Origin: Planctomycetaceae bacterium UBA6163
GTDB lineage: Bacteria > Planctomycetota > Planctomycetia > Pirellulales > Pirellulaceae
Assembly: GCA_002428205.1 (NCBI GenBank)
Contig: DIUH01000216.1
Span: 1-6,155, forward strand
Direction: 5' to 3'
DNA: 6,155 nt
Shown here: in pieces, positions 1-6,155 of the stretch
Layout of the letters: every line of letters starts with the position of its first letter
Numbering within the stretch: position 1 is the first letter of the stretch
Position numbers and translations under genes: made by a program
The notes under the pieces: generated by a model
Seen by the model: the letters and a program-made list of their open reading frames with translations, nothing else
Databases searched by the model: none
What the model was told of the DNA's origin: nothing

Positions 1-530
1 TGGTGCAGTTCGCGATACAGCCATGCGCGAGCGAAAGCCCAAATCCGGTCCGCCGATCGCGGAGAAATGCCCATCGTGGCGGCCGATTGATGGATTGAGA
101 GCCCACCAAAGAAACGCATTTGCACCAGCTCTGCAGCGGTCGGTTCGAGCAGTTGTAAACGCTGGAGTGCTTCGTCCAAATCGGGTAAATAGTCGGGTAG
201 GTCAAGTTGAGCCAATTCGGCCTCGCTGCTGTACAGAGACAGCGTTTGGTTGCCGCCCCCACGCTTGATGCGTTTTCTGGCCCGGGCATGATCGACCAAA
301 ATCCGCTGCATCGCCTTGGCGGCCGCACGTACGAAGTGCTCTTCGCTAGTCCAGTGGATTTCACGACTGCGGGCGTTACACAACTTAAGAAAAGCATCGT
401 GCACCAAAGCAGTCGTTTGCAGCGTTCGCCCCGAGCTTTCGCCTTGAATTTGCCGCGACGCGATCCGCTTTAGTTGGTCGTAAACCAGCGGTAACAATTG
501 TTCAGCCTTGACTGACTGGTCCGGTGTCAT
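1..530 (-). CDS. ECF-type RNA polymerase sigma factor (partial, C-terminus off the window)
   Basis: It directs RNA polymerase to a regulon of promoters; cytoplasmic. Reading the minus strand from the ATG at 530 gives 176 codons with no stop before the left edge. Residues 10-50 (LLPLVYDQLKRIA, then TLQTTALVHDAFLKL) and 65-93 (HFVRAAAKAMQRILVDHARA, then KRIKRGGG) match region 2 and its following linker in the planctomycete-rich Sigma70_ECF/TIGR02999 group. Residues 118-175 (LEPTAAELVQMRFFGGLS, then a helix-turn-helix around GISPRSADRIWAFARAW) are region 4, the -35 reader. Such proteins run to about 190 residues, so only a short tail is missing. The start is the first ATG after an in-frame TGA; no strong Shine-Dalgarno precedes it. 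No anti-sigma gene is visible. In planctomycetes this type often precedes a Ser/Thr kinase gene, which would lie off the left edge (inference). Family call very secure; regulon unknown. Confidence 0.93.
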   Translation of the reverse strand, partial: MTPDQSVKAEQLLPLVYDQLKRIASRQIQGESSGRTLQTTALVHDAFLKLCNARSREIHWTSEEHFVRAAAKAMQRILVDHARARKRIKRGGGNQTLSLYSSEAELAQLDLPDYLPDLDEALQRLQLLEPTAAELVQMRFFGGLSIHQSAATMGISPRSADRIWAFARAWLYRELH

Positions 531-594
531 GGAAGCACAAGGATATAGACCCAACGGTTTCGGAGCCGATCTCCGGATCGGTCAAAGCCGCCGC

Positions 595-623
595 AGTATC
601 CAGATACTCAAAGCGGTTGTCAA
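595..623 (-). promoter_or_regulatory. Candidate sigma-70-type promoter for the ECF sigma gene
   Basis: On the minus strand, TTGACA (623-618, perfect -35) is followed after 17 bases by GATACT (600-595, 4 of 6 to TATAAT). Transcription would begin near 588, leaving a leader of roughly 58 bases before the ATG at 530. The leader contains a small hairpin, CCGAT/ATCGG (566-570 with 577-581). The match is to the housekeeping consensus, so the gene may not be purely autoregulated. Seen by eye only; planctomycete promoters are poorly characterised. Confidence 0.45.
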
Positions 624-824
624 CAAATTTGCGAACAATACAACCACACCCAAAAAATCACGCCCTGAGGATTTGTGCCCCACGGACCCGAGCGGCAAGT
701 GTCACCTACCGAGCGGCTATATTGACAAAAATGATTTACTTCGCCTGGGGTTGATAATTGCTTTCGTTGCTAGTATCACCGGGTCTGCATTCGGCTCTCA
801 TGATTCATTTCATAGGATTCTTTC

Positions 825-2243
825 ATGCGCGAGCTCTCGTTCACGCTATTCATATCCTGGTTCGCACTCGTCATCTGCGTAGCGCCGACGAAAGCAGACG
901 ATCGCTTGGCATGGATGCCTAACGGCGACCGGCAGCCCTCTGCTTTTCTACTCCATCCACACGGCTACTGGGTCGAAAAATCGACTGCTGGCCATGAATT
1001 CCAGTTTGAAGAAGAGCAACGGACGAAGGACCACGTCATTTTGCACGATCCCGGGCGCAAGATGCGAATTCGCTTAAGTCGCAAAAGTGCAGAGATGCGG
1101 ATCGACAACGGTCAGTATTCGCCTTGGAAATCGGGCGGTTGGATCGCCGTTGCGAAATTGCCTAAGGGCCTGGACCTTGAGTTACCTGATTACCGCGTCA
1201 AGTTAATTTACTTCTTGGCTAGCGACCGCCCGCCAACGGCGAACTATGAAAAAAAGATCTCGACGTTGATGGGTTTTGTCAGCAGTCTCTACCAGTACGA
1301 ACTGCGCCGACGCGGCGTCGAAAACGGGCAACTTAACTTTGAACGCCAATCCAGCGACACACTCAAGATACACCTCGTCCAAGGCAAGAGACCAGCTACG
1401 TTTTATAACGACGCGCCGAACTATAACGCGCACCAGCAATGGGGAAAGATTTTGGCCGAGATTCCGGGTGACATCGCGGCTCCCACCAAGAATCTCATGA
1501 TCGTTTTTGCCGAGACTTATGATCCAGGCCCGGCGCGTTGGGAATGGCCAGGTGGTATCGCGCTGGGCTCACGATTTTCTGTCGACGGCGGAGCTGGAAT
1601 TTTTTCGGCCTGGATTCTCCGCGATGAGTTCTGCGCGACTTCGATCGCCACGCAAATCGAATTGCTCAAGGATACCACTCCCATTGAAGGTCGCACCGCG
1701 CTTGGGCATGGTCGCCTAAACTCACCACGCTTCGAATTCATCGAAGACGGCTTTGGCGCGGTCATGCATGAGTTGGGACATGCAATCGGCTTGCCTCACG
1801 ACCAACGCGTCGATCATCATTACATCATGGGAAATGGTTTCCGCAATCTTAGAATCAATCTAGACCGCAGTCTGCCTGCGAGTGATCGAGTTCGCTTCTC
1901 GGACGACAATGCGCGTTTGTTGGTAAACTCGCGATTTTTAAACCCAGCAGTTGACGTCAAGGATTCGCGGGCCCCTACCGGTGAACTGACCTTAGCACAG
2001 TCAACCGTCGCGGGCGAATACGATGTGCGATTAACGGCAAGCGATAACGTGGGGTTGCGAGCCGCGTTGTTCTTTGATGAAGTTCGCAGCAGCGTGGTCG
2101 GTGGTTGCGACCTTTCAGGGACCAGCGACCGGCACGAGGTCAGGTTGCCACTGCGAACGGACAAGGGCTCAGGAAAAATCAAGTTAAGTGTGCAGGTGAT
2201 TGACCAAGGCGGCAACATCGCGAACTTGCACATTGAGCAATGA
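825..2243 (+). CDS. Secreted metzincin-like zinc metalloprotease with C-terminal beta-sandwich-like domain
   Basis: Predicted exported zinc protease of 472 residues. Residues 1-24 are a signal peptide: charged start MRE, hydrophobic core FTLFISWFALVICV, and a likely cut after APTKA. The zinc site HELGHAIGLPH is at 315-325 and fits HExxHxxGxxH, with ligands H315, H319 and H325 and catalytic E316. M335 in YIMGNGF follows ten residues after the third histidine, the right place for a metzincin Met-turn as in matrixins. The stretch GGIALGSRFS to HELGH resembles uncharacterised putative metallopeptidases such as Pfam Metallopep (PF12044); that link is from memory. Residues about 376-472 (DSRAPTGELTL, VRLTASDNVGLRAALFF, VQVIDQGGN) read like an Ig/cadherin-type beta-sandwich. 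Residues 25-300 have no recognised fold. The ATG at 825 has a weak AGGA at 814-817. The gene stands alone, divergent from the sigma gene. Substrate unknown. Confidence 0.85.
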   Translation: MRELSFTLFISWFALVICVAPTKADDRLAWMPNGDRQPSAFLLHPHGYWVEKSTAGHEFQFEEEQRTKDHVILHDPGRKMRIRLSRKSAEMRIDNGQYSPWKSGGWIAVAKLPKGLDLELPDYRVKLIYFLASDRPPTANYEKKISTLMGFVSSLYQYELRRRGVENGQLNFERQSSDTLKIHLVQGKRPATFYNDAPNYNAHQQWGKILAEIPGDIAAPTKNLMIVFAETYDPGPARWEWPGGIALGSRFSVDGGAGIFSAWILRDEFCATSIATQIELLKDTTPIEGRTALGHGRLNSPRFEFIEDGFGAVMHELGHAIGLPHDQRVDHHYIMGNGFRNLRINLDRSLPASDRVRFSDDNARLLVNSRFLNPAVDVKDSRAPTGELTLAQSTVAGEYDVRLTASDNVGLRAALFFDEVRSSVVGGCDLSGTSDRHEVRLPLRTDKGSGKIKLSVQVIDQGGNIANLHIEQ

Positions 2244-2326
2244 GTTGTGCCTTCATGCTTTTTCCGACGCTCCTGTCTCATCGGATTCAGTTTCGCGTCG
2301 CCTTGGGTTTCAATGAACTAACCTCC

Positions 2327-2367
2327 GATTGCCGCCCCGCTCGCATTCGGCGGGCGGGACGGCAATC
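2327..2367. terminator. Strong GC-rich hairpin between convergent genes, possible bidirectional terminator
   Basis: Two 17-base arms (2327-2343 and 2351-2367) enclose a 7-base loop. Pairing is GATTGCCG with CGGCAATC (8 bp), one C/A mismatch, CCCGC with GCGGG (5 bp), one T-G wobble, then CG with CG. It lies 84 bases after the protease stop and 421 bases beyond the hydrolase stop on the other strand. Neither side carries a clear T-tract, so intrinsic termination is not assured. It could instead be a 3'-end stabiliser or a REP-like unit. Confidence 0.4.
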
Positions 2368-2787
2368 TAGGCAGTGGCGCAAAGTCTTAATCGCCGACTT
2401 GATCGACTCGGACTTGATTGAGCTTGTGAGCGATTCGAGTTCTTGATCGTTAAGCGAAGCAATCCCGTTTTGTATGCCTGTGATCCATTAGGGGCGACTG
2501 AGGACACCGCTGCTACATGGCATTGTTTAATCGCATGCGAAGACAGCGCTTATAACCGACCTTGTCGCACGAAATACAAGGATCAAACTCCAGGATTTGG
2601 GGCAAAGGCGCAAGCCGCGAATCAAGTTCGTGATGCGGTCGCCGGCGGTGTGCTAGCGACCGAAGCGTTCAATCGGTTTGGCTTTTTGCAGGCAATGCAT
2701 CGATCGAGTTAGAAAGTCACGTTTCTGATCGCTTGTTCGATGCCTTGGGTTGGAAGATGGGACGGATTTGGCAGAACGATGAAAAGA
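2368..2787. other. Intergenic stretch with no convincing gene
   Basis: This is the rest of the gap between two convergent genes. Open frames exist, the longest 89 codons from a TTG at 2443 to 2712. They lack a Shine-Dalgarno, start at a rare codon, and their products show no recognisable motif or family resemblance. Around 2398-2425 there is a short internal near-repeat (GACTTGATCGACTCG followed by GACTTGATTGAG). On the minus strand a frame across about 2320-2490 reads like an amphipathic helix (SLNDQELESLTSSIKSES) but has no usable start codon. The stretch may hold decayed coding sequence. Confidence 0.4.
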
Positions 2788-4044
2788 TTAGGTCCCTTCC
2801 GATAACGCTGCGTCTCGCACGATCAGCCGCGGCCACTGCTGGCGCTGGTGCGCGATCGATTCCGGATTGGGAAAGTGACGCAAGTGCGTGATTTTGGCGG
2901 GTATGCCGGCGCGCCAAACGGCACGGGGACGGAGCAGTTGCTTCACGCGGCGCATTTGCGACTGGCAATCTTCCAGCGGCTGATCAAAATCTTCTAACGC
3001 GAGGACGGTAACGTCGGCTTCGCGGCCGGGCGAAAGGTTGCCAATGCGGTCCTCCCAGCCGATACAGGCTGCGGCATCGCTGGTGGTGGCGCGGATTACG
3101 GCTTCCAGCGGCATCCCCACATGCAACAGGCGGCTCATCACCATTGGCAGGTCATAGCAGGGGCCTTCCGCAGTGCCGCGGTGCAAATCGCTGCTGATCG
3201 TCCACGGCCAAAAACCTTCGGCTGCGGCGATCTCCGCCACGGTCCAGTTGAATGATCCCTGGCCATGCCCGATGTCGAACCGCACCCCGCGTTTTCCAGC
3301 CTCGTGTACGACCGCATGGATGCGGCGAGTTTCGGGATCGACAATGGAGCGTGGAAAGCCGTGGAAGCAGTGGGTCCAGATGTCGCCCGCCCTAAGTTTC
3401 CCTGGGCAATCTTCCAATGGAACAGTCGAGAAGTTGTGATGAACCATCAACGGCAGAGCGACTGTGGCAGCGGCTTCCTGGGCACGCCGAAAAGCCTCCG
3501 CTTCGTTGCGGCCTGCATCGGCAATGGAGCTGGAGAGTCGGATCTTGATGCCGACCAGCAGGTCTCGATTAGCGTCGACGCAGGAGGCACAATCGCGAGC
3601 GTTTGCCAGTCGCAGCGCTTCGAGTTCCCCGGGAACTTCGCTGTCGCCGCCCAAACCGGCGAACGAAAGCCCGGTGCGCGAGATGTGCAGGAAAGCGAGC
3701 AACCGCGTCCGAAATCGCTCCGCGGCAAAAGCTCGGAAACCCGCGAAGGTGTCGCAGCCCGCGCTGCCAGCATCCACCGCCGTGGTTACGCCGCGACCGA
3801 GGCAGTAGTGGTCAATATCCAGACCCAGTGGCGTTACCAAGTCGTAGCCATGGACGTGCAGGTCGATCAGCCCAGGGGTAACCAGCATCCCGCTCGCATC
3901 AAAGACCTGATTCGCGCTGCCTGGATCGAGCGCCTCAGCCACGGCCAGAATCTTGCCGTCCTGCAGCGCAACATCGACGATGGCATCGAGATGATTGCCG
4001 GGATCAATGACCCTTCCACCGCGGATCAACCAGTCGTACCGCAT
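2788..4044 (-). CDS. Amidohydrolase/deacetylase-family metallohydrolase
   Basis: Cytoplasmic metal-dependent hydrolase of the amidohydrolase superfamily, 418 residues, a normal length. It starts with the small beta-sandwich typical of the superfamily (WLIRGGRVIDPGNHLD; VTPGLIDLHVHG). The expected binuclear metal ligands are all visible: H63 and H65 in DLHVH, K167 (bridging carbamylated lysine) in VGIKIR, H202 in LMVHHN, H225 in WTHCF, and D286 in ISSDLH. Residues 87-96 (TTAVDAGSAG) and 256-264 (FDIGHGQGS) are typical of the D-aminoacylase/dihydroorotase-like subgroup that includes the Atu3266-type enzymes, which hydrolyse N-acyl or O-acyl esters and amides. The chain then returns to the N-terminal sandwich (GREADVTVLAL). 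The last 40 residues are less conserved. The ATG at 4044 is preceded by a weak GAACGGA. Substrate cannot be told from sequence. It stands alone, convergent with the protease and divergent from the toxin-antitoxin operon. Confidence 0.9.
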   Translation of the reverse strand: MRYDWLIRGGRVIDPGNHLDAIVDVALQDGKILAVAEALDPGSANQVFDASGMLVTPGLIDLHVHGYDLVTPLGLDIDHYCLGRGVTTAVDAGSAGCDTFAGFRAFAAERFRTRLLAFLHISRTGLSFAGLGGDSEVPGELEALRLANARDCASCVDANRDLLVGIKIRLSSSIADAGRNEAEAFRRAQEAAATVALPLMVHHNFSTVPLEDCPGKLRAGDIWTHCFHGFPRSIVDPETRRIHAVVHEAGKRGVRFDIGHGQGSFNWTVAEIAAAEGFWPWTISSDLHRGTAEGPCYDLPMVMSRLLHVGMPLEAVIRATTSDAAACIGWEDRIGNLSPGREADVTVLALEDFDQPLEDCQSQMRRVKQLLRPRAVWRAGIPAKITHLRHFPNPESIAHQRQQWPRLIVRDAALSEGT

Positions 4045-4182
4045 CGCTGTTCCGTTCTCGTTATCATTTTTCGGGGACTATCAACTTTCAAAACGATAAG
4101 ATCACGGCTGGTGCTCAACAAGTAGAGCCAGGGTTCATGCACCCGCCAGTCGTGGGCCAACGCAGATCGGCAAGAACGGAGC

Positions 4183-4211
4183 TTCACTGAACGTCTGCGC
4201 CAGAATAGAAT
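4183..4211 (+). promoter_or_regulatory. Candidate promoter of the toxin-antitoxin operon
   Basis: TTCACT (4183-4188, 4 of 6 to TTGACA) and TAGAAT (4206-4211, 5 of 6 to TATAAT) are separated by exactly 17 bases. Transcription would start near 4218, giving a leader of about 27 bases that contains the Shine-Dalgarno. No clear operator palindrome for antitoxin autorepression was found beside it. Confidence 0.5.
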
Positions 4212-4231
4212 CGACGAGGCGAGCACCCCAA

Positions 4232-4238
4232 AAGGAGG
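4232..4238 (+). promoter_or_regulatory. Near-perfect Shine-Dalgarno of the antitoxin
   Basis: AAGGAGG lies six bases before the ATG at 4245. It is by far the best ribosome binding site in the window and fixes the antitoxin start. A strong site fits the usual need for excess antitoxin. Confidence 0.8.
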
Positions 4239-4244
4239 CAGGCA

Positions 4245-4445
4245 ATGAGTTCAATCGAAGATCGCATCACCAAATTGGAGCGTGCCGTGTTCGGAAAGAA
4301 TGCGGAACCGGGCCGCGACGAATGGCAAGCAACCGTGGGGATGTTTCGCGGTGATCCTGTGATGAAGGAAATCCTTGATGACGTCCAGGAAGCGAGGGAA
4401 CGCGATCGAGAAGCGGCTCGCCAACGTGTGGGTGTCAAAGAATGA
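4245..4445 (+). CDS. Antitoxin of a VapBC-like type II toxin-antitoxin pair
   Basis: A 66-residue, highly charged, mostly helical protein: MSSIEDRITKLERAVFG at the start and a Glu/Arg-rich helix (DDVQEARERDREAARQR) at the end. The function is inferred from context. It has a strong Shine-Dalgarno, it is tiny, and its TGA overlaps the ATG of a PIN-domain toxin (ATGA at 4442-4445), the usual coupling of antitoxin and toxin. No classic AbrB or ribbon-helix-helix DNA-binding motif is evident, so how it would bind DNA, if at all, is unclear. The C-terminal helix is the likely toxin-binding part. It appears intact although its partner toxin is broken. Confidence 0.75.
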   Translation: MSSIEDRITKLERAVFGKNAEPGRDEWQATVGMFRGDPVMKEILDDVQEARERDREAARQRVGVKE

Positions 4446-4867
4446 TTATTTTGGACACGGATCATGTGTCCATTTTGCAATGGTAAGATCAGCCCGCAGA
4501 ACAACTGCGTGAACGGCTGGTCGAAGCAATTGACGACTGGATTGGAACGACTGCGATTACATTGGAAGAACAGACGCGAGCGATTATCACCAAGCTCGGC
4601 CAGTGCAAGAACACGGCGGACCAGCCGAAATACTACAGTCGGCTCGCATCGACCTATCGGTTCTTTGGTCGATGGAAGTTCGCTGATTTTGATGATGAAG
4701 CTGCGAGGCAGTTTGATGTTCTTCGCAAGAGTTTCCGGAAGGTTGGTAGTTCCGATCTGAAAATAGCATCGATAGCATTAGTGAACAACGCACTGCTTCT
4801 TACCGCAAACACCCGAGACTTTGAGAATGTGCCGGGCTTGCGCTTTGAAAATTGGCTTGCGTCGTGA
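4442..4867 (+). pseudogene. PIN-domain (VapC-family) ribonuclease toxin interrupted by an in-frame stop
   Basis: VapC toxins are Mg-dependent RNases. The frame opens MIILDTDHVSILQW and then meets TAA (4484-4486, codon 15). The same frame then continues without another stop to a TGA at 4867, 142 codons in all. The family's acidic residues are present when the stop is counted as residue 15: D5 in LDTDH, E42/E43 in ITLEEQTRA, D105 in VGSSDLKIASIAL, and D126 in the closing LLTANTRDFENVPGLRFENWL. Both the length and the ending PGLR-x-ENWL are typical of this VapC subgroup. A product starting again at the TTG at 4562 would lack D5 and should be inactive. There is no frameshift, so the lesion is one substitution (for example GAA, CAA or AAA to TAA), a sequencing error, or a read-through codon. 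I call it a pseudogene. Confidence 0.82.
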
Positions 4868-4889
4868 AGTAACTTTAATTGGGGTGCTC

Positions 4890-5191
4890 CATGCTGTAGC
4901 CCCGGGTGAGAGCTGGCTCGCTTTGCGAGCCGAGCGTAACCCGGGGTTTCAAGAACCACCGCGATCGGCGACGAGCCAATGATTGGCCACTTCGCCGGAT
5001 AGGACCGAGTCGCAACCGGCAGATCCGACGACGCTCGCGACGCTTGCAAGTTTGCGCCGGTTGGACTGCGACTCGGTGGGATGGATTGGGTTTGTGAATC
5101 GATCGCTCGTCGCTGGCGCTTTTGCGAACGTCCACCCCGGGTTACGCTCGACTCGCGGAGCTCGTCTTCGCTCACCCGGGGCTACAGCATG
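4890..5191. repeat. Nested palindromic repeat element, copy 1 (MITE-like)
   Basis: A non-coding element of about 300 bases whose paired blocks are almost all centred on the same point, 5040.5. The ends form a 21-base perfect inverted repeat (4890-4910 with 5171-5191). Further in, CGAGCGTAACCCGGGG (4931-4946) pairs perfectly with 5135-5150. GCGACGAG (4968-4975) pairs with 5106-5113. CCGAGTCGCA and ACCGGC (5005-5020) pair with 5056-5061 and 5067-5076 around a 5-base bulge. The left end can also fold on itself: GGCTCGC-TTT-GCGAGCC (4915-4931) inside CCCCGGGT/ACCCGGGG (4900-4907, 4939-4946). It starts 23 bases after the toxin frame ends. No target-site duplication is evident. Open frames across it (peptides such as PGYARLAKRAS) are by-products. 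Confidence 0.85.
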
Positions 5192-5208
5192 TCGCCAGCT
5201 TCGCGGCT
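5171..5208. repeat. Left arm of a 38-base inverted repeat flanking the orphan gene
   Basis: This block joins the right end of palindromic copy 1 to an adjoining TCGCCAGCTTCGCGGCT (5192-5208). It is the reverse complement of 5870-5907 at 35 of 38 positions. The adjoining 17 bases match perfectly, which shows that the repeat family extends past the 21-base terminal repeat on this side. Confidence 0.75.
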
Positions 5209-5248
5209 TTTTGGCGTACGCTTCCGCCAGTCCTGAGCCCCCGCAGTT

Positions 5249-5776
5249 GTGTTAGTTTTCATACAATCAAGGCGTCTTACCTATTCGAAATACCTCTGTC
5301 ACTACCGCGATATAAATTTGATGATGGGAAAGTCTCAGCAACAAGGTCATCTCTATCGATACTTTAACGGTCGCCTGGTATCGCTTGATGTTGACAAGCT
5401 GCTTCCCGCCTTCGATCCTTTTCACTCCGGCATCATTGACGATAAGGGTACGGTCCCGCTGCGTTTTCCAGGCTTTGAAAATAACTATGACCTGCGTCTC
5501 GGGGCCGACGCAGTTGCCCGCCGCGTTACATTCGGGCTGACCATTCGACTTCCGATTGACGCACCTGGTTTCTGGTTTTGCATTTACTGCCTCATGCGAG
5601 AAGATTTTCTCGTGCTAGTGGTTCCAATGGAAAACGGGTTTTTATACGCCAACAGGTCGACACCTGCTCATGTGCCGAAGGGCGAAAGTGACTTCTCCTT
5701 TTCCTCGTTTCTGACATACGTTGATTCAGCGAGCGAATTGGTTTCCATGTTCACAAACCAGCAGCCTGGCGGATAA
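5249..5776 (+). CDS. Protein of unknown function between two repeat copies
   Basis: An open frame of 175 codons from a GTG at 5249, or 151 or 150 from the paired ATGs at 5321 and 5324. The ATGs seem more natural: the sequence from there (MMGKSQQQGHLYRYFNGRLVSLDVDKLL) is cleaner than the upstream part, but no start has a recognisable Shine-Dalgarno. I do not recognise a family. The product looks like a real globular protein: hydrophobic strands VTFGLTIRLPI, FWFCIYCLM and DFLVLVVPM alternate with polar loops, and there is no signal peptide or true membrane span. The C-terminus (ASELVSMFTNQQPGG) looks like an amphipathic helix and tail. Two cysteines lie close together in FCIYC. It stands alone between two palindromic elements, suggesting an isolated accessory gene. 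No terminator was seen after it. Confidence 0.55.
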   Translation: MLVFIQSRRLTYSKYLCHYRDINLMMGKSQQQGHLYRYFNGRLVSLDVDKLLPAFDPFHSGIIDDKGTVPLRFPGFENNYDLRLGADAVARRVTFGLTIRLPIDAPGFWFCIYCLMREDFLVLVVPMENGFLYANRSTPAHVPKGESDFSFSSFLTYVDSASELVSMFTNQQPGG

Positions 5777-5869
5777 TCATCAATCCCACGCCAGGCATTT
5801 CGTATTAATTGGTGCCATCCAACATACACTTCCAACACGTGCGATCGAACTGAGTTTCATGATTCCAAC

Positions 5870-5907
5870 AGCCGCGAAGCTGGCGATAGGTTGTAGCCCC
5901 GGGTGAG
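5870..5907. repeat. Right arm of the 38-base inverted repeat flanking the orphan gene
   Basis: AGCCGCGAAGCTGGCGA (5870-5886), followed by the start of palindromic copy 2, mirrors 5171-5208 with three mismatches, all within the five-to-six-base joint (5887-5891). The two arms enclose 5209-5869, including the whole orphan gene. Confidence 0.75.
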
Positions 5908-6155
5908 CGCTGGCTCGCTTTGCGAGCCGAGCGTAACCCGGGGTTTCAAGAACCACCGCGATCGGCGACGAGCCAATGATTGGCCACTTCGCCGGATAGG
6001 ATCGAGTCGCAACCGGCAAATCGGAAAACGCTCGCGGTGCTTGCCGGTACGCGCCGGTTGGATTGCGACTCGGCGGCTTGGATTGGGTTTGTGAATCGAT
6101 CGCTCGTCGCCAACGCTGCTGTGCTCGCAGACCCCGGGTTACGCTCGACTCGCGG
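5888..6155. repeat. Nested palindromic repeat element, copy 2 (cut by window end)
   Basis: Aligns without any net gap to copy 1 at a constant offset of 997 bases, and by eye about nine in ten positions agree. The first arm is nearly unchanged (one difference over about 100 bases from the GTAGCCCC start). Differences gather in the centre and in the segment at 6111-6131. The 16-base inner arms CGAGCGTAACCCGGGG (5928-5943) and their complement (6132-6147) are intact, and the axis falls at 6037.5. By comparison with copy 1 the element should end about 30 bases past the window. Confidence 0.85.

Noticed and set aside
23..473. Plus-strand open frames of 81 and 88 codons
   Set aside because: Antisense to the clearly recognisable ECF sigma factor.
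722..758. TTGACA (722-727) with GATAAT (753-758) as a protease promoter
   Set aside because: The spacing is 25 bases, far from 16-18; no properly spaced -10 follows this TTGACA.
508..882. 124-codon plus-strand open frame upstream of the protease
   Set aside because: It overlaps the sigma gene start and the protease signal peptide in another frame, with unstructured composition and no ribosome binding site.
3265..4125. 286-codon plus-strand open frame
   Set aside because: It lies antisense within the amidohydrolase, whose product has a full set of metal ligands; the opposite frame has no recognisable domain.
4654..5255. Several overlapping open frames on both strands inside palindromic copy 1
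   Set aside because: They arise from the GC-rich inverted repeats, giving near-identical peptides on both strands (PGYARLA-like), and recur in copy 2; no ribosome binding sites or family motifs.
5780..6094. Open frames in copy 2 (79 codons minus, 63 codons plus)
   Set aside because: Same repeat-derived peptides as in copy 1. Such frames are often deposited as hypothetical proteins, but the sequence is better explained by the repeat.
4890..6155. CRISPR array or IS element
   Set aside because: Only two copies, 997 bases apart, each palindromic and lacking spacer periodicity; no transposase or Cas gene is present.

Overview
The window looks like chromosome of a planctomycete, probably a Pirellulales (Rhodopirellula-like) bacterium. 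Evidence: the sigma factor at the left edge belongs to the planctomycete-rich Sigma70_ECF/TIGR02999 type, base composition is moderate (GC a little above half), genes are loosely packed with long spacers, and dispersed palindromic repeats of the 'gtagccccgggtgag' kind are present. Assignment is from family resemblance only; no search was run.

Layout, left to right. (1) 1-530, minus strand: N-terminal and nearly full part of an ECF sigma factor, cut by the window edge, with a candidate TTGACA-17-GATACT promoter at 595-623. (2) 825-2243, plus: a secreted 472-residue metzincin-like zinc protease (HELGHAIGLPH) with a C-terminal beta-sandwich-like domain, divergent from the sigma gene. (3) 2244-2787: a 544-base gap between convergent genes, holding one strong GC-rich hairpin (2327-2367) and no convincing gene. 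(4) 2788-4044, minus: an amidohydrolase/deacetylase-family metal-dependent hydrolase with all expected metal ligands. (5) 4183-4867, plus: a VapBC-like toxin-antitoxin operon with a good promoter and a textbook Shine-Dalgarno. The antitoxin is intact, but the PIN toxin carries a single in-frame TAA at codon 15. (6) 4890-5191: a 300-base nested palindromic repeat, symmetric about 5040.5. (7) 5249 (or 5321)-5776, plus: an orphan protein of unknown function. (8) 5888-6155: a second copy of the palindromic element in the same orientation, exactly 997 bases downstream of the first and truncated by the window end.

The genes do not form one pathway. The sigma factor, protease and hydrolase are separate transcription units. 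The most interesting part is the right third: a TA module whose toxin is broken by one codon, followed at once by a structured repeat family. Neighbouring repeat ends form a 38-base inverted repeat around the orphan gene. Many apparent ORFs inside the repeats are by-products of the palindrome and were left out.
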